A model generated the notes under the pieces. It was not told the origin of the DNA and searched no databases. It saw only the letters and a program-made list of their open reading frames with translations. The position numbers and the translations under genes were made by a program. From Phallusia fumigata (Eukaryota > Chordata > Ascidiacea > Phlebobranchia > Ascidiidae), in contig QXVZ01022490.1 in assembly GCA_008931825.1 (NCBI GenBank), positions 1-33,561 of the forward strand: 33,561 bases of DNA, written 5' to 3'. Below are positions 22,092 to 31,124 of this stretch, in pieces (the stretch's first letter is position 1; each line of letters opens with the position of its first letter).

Positions 22092-25000
22092 ATGGATACA
22101 GATAACTCAAGTGAAGCATTAAACAATGATGAACTTAAGCAAAAAACTGCACCTTACCAGTCTGAAACAGACGCTAGCAAGGAAAAATCTGCCACTGAAG
22201 AAGTATCACAAATTCTTACAACATTTTCTGACTCTGTGTCTGATTTTGGAAGAGCATCAAAGTCTTTTGAGTTGACTTCAAATGTGAACAATATAATTAA
22301 CTCTCATACAGAAAGCATGTTGGTTGATGACCACACTGATCAAGGATGTCATGAGCATTCTTCTCCTCCAATTTCTTCATCTTCTTCATCGTCTTCTGAT
22401 GAAGATGTAAGTTGGGTTATTACGAAATTATGAATATTAAATCATATGGTTTGTATCTGATTAACACATTTAAAAAAGTACATGGCCTAATTACACAGTT
22501 TGTTTTTACTTTAAGTTGATGTGTATGTTTTGTTGTTGTACAAGCTGGTACTAATACATACACCAGAATTTACTCAACAAATCTGATCAAACAATTTTGA
22601 ATTTATTATGTGTTGCATTTGTTATCTGACAGGATAAATATGAGTACAAATGAGTTTATTGCAATGACTTCAATCAAACTGGTTGAGTATAAAAACTTTA
22701 ATGCTTTGCATTTGCATTTACAAAAACACTGAAAACAGTTAATAAAGTGGATTTTGGATTTTTACCAGATATTTTTAATGTAAGAGTTACATTCCAAAGC
22801 AAATCAGATTTAGTATAAAATTGGATTTATTTTCCATTGGTTTAATTAGCTACTTCTACTTGTGTGTAAATACTTTATACAGTGACACAGCAAAACATTA
22901 TATCCACGAAATAAAAAATTACAATATTTTGCAGGCATTGAAAAAGCCTTGAGTGGTTTGTTTTTAATTAAGTGATGTCCAGACCAAGTGTTTTTTATTT
23001 GTGTTTGATGCATTTAAACTGCAGTTGTCTGAGAAAGTTCTATGCAAAACAATCTGGTATAATGTACCCAACTGATAGACACATTTTGTAAAATTTAATC
23101 TTATACATGGTATTTTGTTTTAGGAAGATGAATCAGAGGCTGAAAGCTCTGAACTTGATGAAGAGGAATGCAACAGAAGAAGATCACAATGCATTGGAGA
23201 GATGACTACAATAGAAAAACAATTTATGGACATCCGTGACCAGTAAAATAGCTCATTGTCCAATAGCATAACTGTGTGGTCTCAATTTTAACTTGTTTTA
23301 AACTTGTGTAGGCTCTACAGGGAACGACACACACAGATTACTAAAAAACTCAATGAAGTGAATTCTGGCACTGCACCAGAGTATCTCCAGCAGGTTCAAG
23401 CCCTGGAGAAAAACAAACAAATCAGGCTACAGGTATATACTATATGCTGTACTAAAAACTAGATTTTTTGCCAAACTTTATTGGCAAGGGCACCATCCTG
23501 TATGACACCCTGATTTTCCTTGCCTCTTTTCTGGACTAGTGTTTTTCTATGGCTTGACATGTTTCATTGCAACTTTGATAACAATGCATTGACAATTTTG
23601 TTTACATATGCTATTGTGACAACATATTCTATTTGTTAAATTTTTATGTTTATAACTGTCCTGAATATTATTAGGTTTCTGATCTACAACGAAGATTGAG
23701 GGTGGAATCCTTGCAAACTGTGCTGGAAGCTGACAAAAAAGCAAACACACAGCATCTTAATGTTTGTACTGCTAACACTGGGTCATTTTTTTAAAAATAA
23801 ACATTAAAGATGCTTGAGTTTGTTTCTAGAATGAGAAAAAAATGCTGACTGAGCAAATTCAGTTTGAGTTTGATGAAAAAATTCATCGCCTTGAGGAGGA
23901 TCGGAACAATGTTGATCTTTCTACTGAACTTTTTGCCATTGAAGACTTTGATATAAAAATGGGCAAGAAACTGAAGAGGAAAGAAGAAAGTGAACAAGTA
24001 TTCAGTTTTGGTCCCACAAAGAGACGAAAGAAACCTGTCACTGTTACAGATATCCTTTTTGTTTGGGGTGCTAAATATTTGGCTTTTTGCTTCCTATTCA
24101 CTAATCATTTCAGACGGCCATTGCCAAAAATAATGTAAGAATGATGTTTTTGATTGCAATCTTTAGCAGAAAGCAGCTTGTATATGTGTATTCACTAGGC
24201 AAAGAGTTGTTTTCCTGTAAACCTACATTAACATTTTGTGAGGGTGTTAAAGTTGTTTTTTTCCTTGACAACTGGAATTTACGACCATATATTGTTTACA
24301 TGCTTAAGGATGCAGATATTGTTGATGACTGGACTGCTATCAAAATGGCATTAAGCATGAGCCAAAGACACAAAAACACATCAAAAGGTATATTTGACGG
24401 ATATTTGGTTAGTTGTATGCACATTCATATTTTGATTTCTTTAGCTATAAGTAGTACTGTGTACATTGGTCAGAGTGGTCCAAGTTTGTAAGCATCTGGG
24501 CTGCAATAATGGTAAAGCATAGTCATGCAGGCCCTGAACGTGAATTATGTTTATGCAGTAAATTAACTACCAAGTATGACATACATATGAGTTATGTCAC
24601 TGGCACTGGGATATGCCCTGAAACTACTGAATCATTGTCAGCCCTTCAAGCATTCACAAATTTATCCTGTGGTGTGATTTAAATCTACTACAAGAGGACT
24701 GGCTCTCCAACGTCAGGGCAGACCCCAGTGTCAAATATGCATTTGCATTTTGTTCACAGTTAAATACCTTAAAAAGATGAAGAATTTAATATTGTTAAAG
24801 GTGCTCTGCAGGACCATTTAAGCTTGAACGTGCTACACTATTTTTTCCAATCATTTAATTGCCATAAAACTGTCAGTTGCCAATGATGCAGAGTTTTGTT
24901 TGTTACAAACAGGATTTAAGAAACGACTTCCTTGCCGATATGAAGATGGTAAATTGATTTATGCTGGCAAGCATTTCCAGCAAGGACAGCTTGTAGCTAT

Positions 25001-25418
25001 TCGAAATGGAGACACCACAACAAGGTTAGTAACCTGGTGGCTGCTTGCTAGGTTCACAAGTTTTCTGAATTTGTGCCCAGTCTTTTCTTTCCCTGTTAAC
25101 AGCTTACCTATTTTACATCAAAAAACTTTTTCAAACTTCCCAAGTGCTTGAAGTTTGCACAGGTTTTAAATCTGTTTCAGTGGGCAAGTGGATATCATGT
25201 GAAATACTCCTAACTACACATACTACTTTTCGGATTTCGGGGTCTGCTTTGTACGGAAATGTAACAATTTCTTATGGTCACTTGTAAATGTGTTTTTCAG
25301 AGGGACTATTGTTGGCATTAGCCACAGTGATGTTTTAGTGAAACAAACCAACGGCACCAAATCAAAACTCCATTTCCACCAGTTGCAACGTGGAAAATAT
25401 TCTCTACAGCACAGGTGA
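22092..25418 (+). CDS. BRMS1L: BRMS1/BRMS1L homologue (Sin3-HDAC subunit)
   Basis: Subunit of Sin3/HDAC co-repressor complexes (Sds3/BRMS1 family), nuclear. Exons: 22092-22406, 23124-23242, 23312-23432, 23675-23761, 23830-24049, 24283-24387, 24913-25024, 25301-25418; all phases agree; 398 residues, against about 323 in human BRMS1L. The extra length is mostly an N-terminal Ser/Asp/Glu-rich stretch in exon 1. Seen: acidic block then LDEEECNRRRSQC; IEKQFMDIRDQLYRERHTQI (the Sds3-like coiled-coil start); APEYLQQVQALEKNKQIR; KIHRLEEDRNNVDLSTEL; basic KRRKKPVTVT; GPYIVYMLKDADIVDDWTAI; and the C-terminal NGTKSKLHFHQLQRGKYSLQH. The family-specific GPYIVYML is only restored by removing 24050-24282 as an AT-AC intron. 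It could equally be called BRMS1; the two vertebrate genes probably share this ancestor. Confidence 0.94.
24050..24282 (+). other. BRMS1L: U12-type AT-AC intron in BRMS1L
   Basis: The intron begins ATATCCTTTT, a perfect match to the U12 5' splice consensus, and ends TTTAC. A U12 branch site (TTTCCTTGAC, consensus TTCCTTRAC) lies about 14 nt before the end, inside the usual 10-20 nt window. Removing it joins ...VTVT to GPYIVYML across a split glycine codon, exactly the conserved family sequence. No GT-AG pair in the area gives that result. Confidence 0.93.
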
Positions 25419-26594
25419 TTGACGAATGTCTCCAATAAAAAATGTTGGAAGCTATATCAACGCCACTGATGCCAAGGCCATCCAAGAAGAGAAATAGGAA
25501 AAGCGTGCACTGGGGCTGGTTCTCCTATTCATGAAAAAGAGTTATATTCGTTTTAAATTGGCAAATATTGTTTGCTGCGTTGTTCACTTTTGTTTCGTAC
25601 AATACATTTGTGTACTCATAGTCTATTTTGCCTTCAGGGATGTCAATTTTAAAACACGGTCAATTCCTAATTGTTTAAAACCACTTTTCCGTCAGCTCAA
25701 GTTACACATCATTTGAAGCAACGTTTAATTACCCGCTACGGCGTTAGTTGGTATTCTGCACTAAATATCACCGGGTTTTTTACCTTTGATCACCAAAGCG
25801 TGACGTAAACCATGTGTAAAACGTGTGGGAAGTCCAGCTGTTCCACTGAGCTATTATGACCGTAATTATGGTGTTATTCAAATTTGTCGCACAGAAAACA
25901 AACTGTGTTGGTTGAGATGTAGAAAGAAAGGAAGATTATCAAGCCAGGTTTTAATTTGACTTTTTACAAACTGAAACAAATAACGGGTCAAAGTGAACTG
26001 AAAGTACGTGGGTGTAAGTTTCTTTGCGGAACTGAAATTTAATACCCATTGTCAGAATGGTTGTTATTTGCAACAAAAGAACACCTCAACCACTAACCGC
26101 AATGTTGCATCATTCTTCAAAAAAATTTATAGAGCAATAAAACAATTGATTGAATCTTGTGCAAACAGTGCTGAATGGGAACATATCAAGTAAGAGTACT
26201 GTATGTAAACTGAATAAGCAATAAAATGGTTGTGCAAATAGTACAAAATGTCAACTTAGGGGTACCTTGGTAATGTTGCATCATCCACTAGCTTTATAAA
26301 TATCCTTGCAGTTTGTCTTACTCTCACTCGCTAGTAATCCGTCAACCCTGTTGTGCTTATCAAATTCTTCAGATTTATGTTTGAACACAATATTGTACCT
26401 TGTTTCATGCAGAGATTTAAATTACATTATTTTACAATTAGTTTGCCTAATTAGGTGCAAACTGGACAAAATATAAAGGATCATGCCTTGCACCTATTTA
26501 TGCTGCATGCTATCACAGCCTTAAATGGCTAAAAAGTAGTTGACAATTAAATGTTAGTATTCGCAGATAGTATAGATTTGGTAAACTAACCATT
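25419..26594. other. Intergenic spacer between BRMS1L and WARS1
   Basis: AT-rich, about 1.2 kb. It starts with the BRMS1L poly(A) signal at 25434. A pyrimidine-poor CAG (TATTCGCAG) about 25 nt upstream of the WARS1 start could be a 5' UTR or trans-splice acceptor. I looked for an upstream exon encoding a WHEP domain and saw none. The 61-codon frame at 26008 is not similar to anything I know. Confidence 0.5.
25434..25439 (+). terminator. Poly(A) signal AATAAA for BRMS1L
   Basis: The hexamer lies only 16 nt after the stop codon (25418), implying a 3' UTR of a few tens of bases if used. Confidence 0.6.
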
Positions 26595-29500
26595 ATGACT
26601 GAAAGCAATGAATCAAACCAACCCGAAGTTGAACAAGATGTTGTCAATCCATGGGAAGTTCAGTCATCAAGTGAAAAGGGTGTTGATTACGACAAGTTAA
26701 TTGGTGTGTTCCTAATGAAATTATGATTCTTCATGAGTTGTTTTAAATATTAAGACTAAGTTGCTGTGGTTAAGCCGTGGTATATGTGCCAACATGTTTA
26801 TTTGCTGATCAATGAATGGACACAATAAACAAAATTTTGTTTTTTTTTAAGAGCGCTTTGGATCATCAAAAATTGATGATGCCGTGTTGAAGCGATTTGA
26901 AAAAGTTGTCACTGCTAGAGGCAAAAAAGTGCANACAAGTTAATTGGTGTGTTCCTAATGAAATCTATGATTCTTCATGAGTTGTTTTAAATATTAAGAC
27001 TAAGTTTCTGTGGTTAAGCCATGGTATATGTGTCAAAATGTTTATTTGTTGATCAATGAATGGACACAATAAACAAAATATTTTTTTTTAAGAGCGCTTT
27101 GGATCATCAAAAATTGATGATGCTGTGTTGAAGCGATTTGAAAAAGTTGTCACTGCTAGAGGCAAAAAAGTGCATCCATTTTTAAAACGAGGAATCTTTT
27201 TTTCACACAGGTCGGAAGAAAAGTTAATGTTTGACAACTAATTTGTCAATGTATGTATGAGATGATATTGTTTATTGATTCTTAGGCAGCTTGATGAAAT
27301 TCTAACACTTTATGAACAAAACAAACCATTCTACCTCTACACTGGAAGAGGTCCTTCATCACAGGCAATGCATCTTGGACATCTAGTTCCATTTGTTATG
27401 ACTCAGTAAGGATTTTGCAAACTTTGTGCAATTGTGTACTGTTTTAACTCTCACCTAGCAATGTGTTGTAGTCTGTGCAGATAAAAAAGTAGCGAACCTT
27501 GGATAAGATGCTGTCATTTGTACATATCCCAGTAAAGCTGCATTTTTCTGCTCTGGGTAACACTGGATGTTTTAAAACTCAGGCTTTAATTAAGCATTTG
27601 CCTTGCAGTTGTATACAGTAATAATTTAAAAATCCAATTTTTGACAGATACTTGCAGGAAACATTTGATGTTCCTCTAGTGATACAACTAACTGATGATG
27701 AAAAGTTTTTGTGGAAAGACCTGGCCATTGAGGAGTGTGAGGCCCTATCCTGGGAAAATAGCAAAGACATCATTGCCTGTGGATTTGACCCTGAAAAAAC
27801 CTTCATTTTTTCTGACCTGAACTACATTGCGTAGGTTTAATTACTATATCAAAGTAATCTTAAATCTCTTGGTGATATTTTCTCAACTTGTAGGTCATGC
27901 AAAGAATTTTACTGGAACATGAAACGAATTGAAAAATGTGTCACATTTAACCAGGTGAAAGGCATTTTTGGATTTGGAGACAGTGATTGCATTGGTAAGC
28001 GTGCTATTTAAATTTTCACATGTAATATTCCATTTGTTGCAATTTCCACATTAAATCTTTCTATTGCAATAAAAGAAAGTTTCTGGCAGTGGTAACTGTT
28101 TTTTTTCTCGATGTTTTGACAGGAAAGATTAGTTTTCCAGCAATTCAAGCAGCCCCTTCCTTTTCATCCAGTTTTCCACACATCTTCAATGGAAGGAAAG
28201 ACATTGCTTGTCTAATTCCTTGTGCTATAGACCAAGTAAGTTATACAAGCTGCACATTTTAACATGGCTCCCAACGGTTGATTGGGGGCATATTAAGTTT
28301 TGTTGGGTGTGACATTGAGCTGACGACCCTTTGGTTTCCAAGCAGTTGCTTGGACCTGGTGGATACAGTTTATGCCTAGTTGTGGCATCCAACAGACGGT
28401 GTGAGGCATAGCTTTTTAGCCTGTTACTAACAACAAACTGGAGTACCATAATCTGGCTACACTAGCTTACAAGGCCAATGTCCTGTCACCAGCTGCACTG
28501 ATGTGACCTTACAGGTCAAAACTGTGTGCACTGCCTGCAGCTCATTATAAAGATAATTCTTACTAATTTCTGGTCCTAATATTAGCCTCTGCTCATAGGA
28601 TCCATACTTCAGGATGACCAGGGATGTTGCTCCCCGCCTGCAATACAGAAAGCCTGCTTTGTTACACTCAGTTTTCTTTCCTGCATTACAAGGGGCACAA
28701 ACCAAGATGAGCGCTAGTGATCCCAATTCTTCAATCTTTCTCACTGATTCTGCAGCACAAATTAAGAAAAAGGTAACTATAGTTTTTAGTCTATAAAGAC
28801 ATGCATAAAACTAATTTTGGATTTCAATCTCTTTCATAAAGAACATATTATTCAAAGTTACCTAAAAAATCCCTGCTAAGCCACTAGCTAAATGCTGCTA
28901 AAACTGTGATCACCTTTGACCTAAAAGATAAACAAATATGCCTACTCCGGTGGCCGAGACACAATTGAAGAACATCGTGAGCATGGTGGAAACTGTGAGG
29001 TGGACGTTTCTTTCCAATATCTAGAATTTTTTCTGGAAGATGATAAGGAGCTGGAACAAATCAGAACGGTAAACTTAAACCAATCCGTGTAAAAACAGTG
29101 AGGTATGTCTGACAGTCCAGCACTGTTTTTCTGCAGGATTATTCCTCAGGAAAAATGCTTACTGGTGAATTAAAGCAAAAATTAATCAAAGTCCTCCAAG
29201 ACCTTGTGGCTCAGCATCAAGAACGAAGAGCAAAGGTATCACCAACTTACCATATGAATATGTGCATTTAAAGATGACGATTATGTTTTAAGTTTTTACA
29301 AATGTATCTTGGGAATTTTAGGGCTGTATATGTTAAAAGGTAAAACATATTTATGAAAGAACCATGCTTTTTTGGTTTAGTTTGGTGGGGTCCACGGAAA
29401 TATTTTTGGGTCCATGGCTGTTGCATGCATATGATGAAAGCAATATAGCTAAATGATTACACCTGTCATTTTGTAAGTGTAAATGTAAGAAAGTATCTTA

Positions 29501-29660
29501 TTTGTAGGTTGACCAAGCAGTGCTTGATCGGTTTACAAGGCTGGATAGGTACAAGTGCTGTGATGACTTCCCACCATTACCTGCAGTATCAGGTAAAAAA
29601 AAGAAAACAGGAGAAAAAAAGGACCAGCAAGTTGGTGATTCTGCAAATGGAACATCCTAA
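26595..29660 (+). CDS. WARS1: Cytosolic tryptophanyl-tRNA synthetase, no WHEP domain
   Basis: Class I synthetase charging tRNA-Trp in the cytosol. Exons: 26595-26703, 27093-27210 (a partial allelic copy of this exon is at 26852-26933), 27286-27405, 27648-27830, 27894-27994, 28123-28235, 28599-28772, 28928-29068, 29137-29235, 29508-29660; all GT-AG and in phase; 436 residues. Seen: [20 protein letters not shown] at the start of the conserved part, [13 protein letters not shown] (HIGH signature), [81 protein letters not shown] (KMSKS signature), [17 protein letters not shown], and [11 protein letters not shown]. Only about 18 residues precede the conserved VNPWEV, so the WHEP domain of vertebrate WARS1 is absent from this isoform. 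The C terminus differs from vertebrates, ending in a Lys-rich tail ([10 protein letters not shown]). Confidence 0.98.
26692..27174. repeat. About 241-bp duplication around N at 26934 (haplotype join)
   Basis: 26692-26933 and 26935-27174 are the same segment with about eight substitutions and short indels. It carries the end of WARS1 exon 1, intron 1 and most of exon 2. The second copy runs on into intact exon 2 and is the one to use. The coding differences seen (GATGCC/GATGCT) are silent, as expected for alleles. Confidence 0.88.
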
Positions 29661-30106
29661 AAATTCACCATCGTTGTTTTGTGTACTATCAGTAGGGGTC
29701 AAACCCCTGAAAAATGTTTAATTTTAGATTTCAATTTACATGCGGGGGGTGACCAATGTTTTGGATCAAGAATGATTTTTTTTTTTGTTATTTGTCGATT
29801 TTTCTTTTGTCATTGATGCTTTGCAGTCAACAAATGTATACACATGTATGGCAATATTAAGGTTTGTTTTAATATGACATGGCATAATTGTTTGTTGTAG
29901 TCTTAGTATGAGCATAGAGCAAGTTGTTTTGTTGTGTGTGTATTTCTTGCAATTTTAAGTTATGGATTTTGTAATCCAAACACTGCACTTCAAATTGTTT
30001 GGCCCATTACCATATAACAGTCTTGCTGTGGAAAAGATGTCTAACATTGACAAGTACAAATTTGGTATTAGATTATGGTGTAGTTTTTTGAACTTATTGT
30101 GTTTTT

Positions 30107-30112
30107 AATAAA
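30107..30112 (+). terminator. Poly(A) signal AATAAA for WARS1
   Basis: The first clear canonical hexamer after the stop at 29660, giving a 3' UTR of roughly 450-470 nt. Another AATAAA-like site occurs near 30729. Confidence 0.5.
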
Positions 30113-30643
30113 AAATGTTTCAGTTTATAATATATTTTGGTGAGCCTAAAACACTTGATTTAAATTATTAAATTTTATGTGCAGAATAACCAAGTTACAA
30201 AATTCAGTTGTATGTGAAACAGATCGGAAAGGTTCTTCAACCACAAACACTCAATTTGTGTAGAAACATAACAATATGTCTATTTTAATTTATCCTTGCT
30301 GGAAACATTTGTCCATGCAATTTTGTTAAGGATTAAAACTTATTTAAGATTGGTTCACTTCGTTTGTTCAAATAACCCCAGCAGCTACCCTGCCAGGCCC
30401 CAAGATGCGTCAAATGTTTGTCATGATTGCCATGCACCACAAAGAATATTTTCTCAAGTCTTATATTTTTGCATCCTAATTTGTACAAATGTAAAAGATG
30501 TGATAATATGGGTGGAATAGGATTTCACGTATATATTTTAGGTTAGCCTATTTGGGACTGTTTTTTGGCCATGACACGCTTTTAGTTTGGTTGAAACTTT
30601 GACAGGTAAGGCACACCATAAAACTCAAATTGTTTGATGTCAT

Positions 30644-30799
30644 GTCCTAGTGGTTGTTCTGCTGGCTTCCTTAAGTGGACAATATATTTAACAGTGTCAG
30701 AATACAATAACAATTTTTAATAACATTTAATAAAGTCATTGTGCTTCGTTGTACCAACAAGCCCTAGTTGTTGTCCTGCTAATCTCCTCAAGTGGTCAA
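30644..30799 (+). repeat. Two diverged 39-bp direct repeats, about 118 bp apart
   Basis: 30644-30682 and 30762-30799 share the pattern CCTAGT-GTTGT-CTGCT-TC-T-AAGTGG-CAA. They look like remnants of a tandem or dispersed repeat with a unit of about 118 bp. Confidence 0.45.
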
Positions 30800-31117
30800 A
30801 TTAACAAACTATGTCCTACTTACGGAAGATTTTAATATTGTAGATGGAGTAAAGCTCCAAGCCTTGAGCTTGTGACCCTGTGCAACCTACCTTGTTGCTG
30901 CTTTGCAAAGATTAACAATGGACAGCAGGTTTGGGTTTGGTAATTTTTTCTTTTTTGTTACAGGAGGCTATTGTATTTATATTGTTGGCTATGTGTAATG
31001 TTACCAGGCAAAATAATTTAGCATCTAAGGGAAATACTTTCATCCAAACAGCTTGCAAGGGGTTGAATTCACAATACAAAATCAAAGAAAAACAAAAAAA
31101 TATTTCGCAAACAGCAA

Positions 31118-31123
31118 TTTATT
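31118..31123 (-). terminator. Poly(A) signal AATAAA for PIGN, next to the stop
   Basis: On the minus strand the stop TAG (31127-31125) is followed after one base by AATAAA. If used, the 3' UTR would be only some 20-30 nt. Confidence 0.5.
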
Positions 31124-31124
31124 T

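Larger units (their letters stand above)
29661..31124. other. Tail-to-tail intergenic region, WARS1 / PIGN
   Basis: Two convergent genes face each other across about 1.5 kb. It contains the likely WARS1 3' UTR with AATAAA at 30107-30112 and a pair of diverged 39-bp repeats at about 30644 and 30762. I see no coding exon. Confidence 0.5.

Noticed and set aside
24114..24134. Possible 21-nt exon flanked by TTTCAG and GTAAGA inside the BRMS1L AT-AC intron
   Set aside because: Including it would need a donor before it and an AG acceptor before GPYIVYML, and neither gives the conserved junction. The U12 sites explain everything.
26852..26933. An apparent extra WARS1 exon
   Set aside because: It is an allelic copy of exon 2 (27093-27210) cut off by the N at 26934; keeping both would duplicate the same residues.
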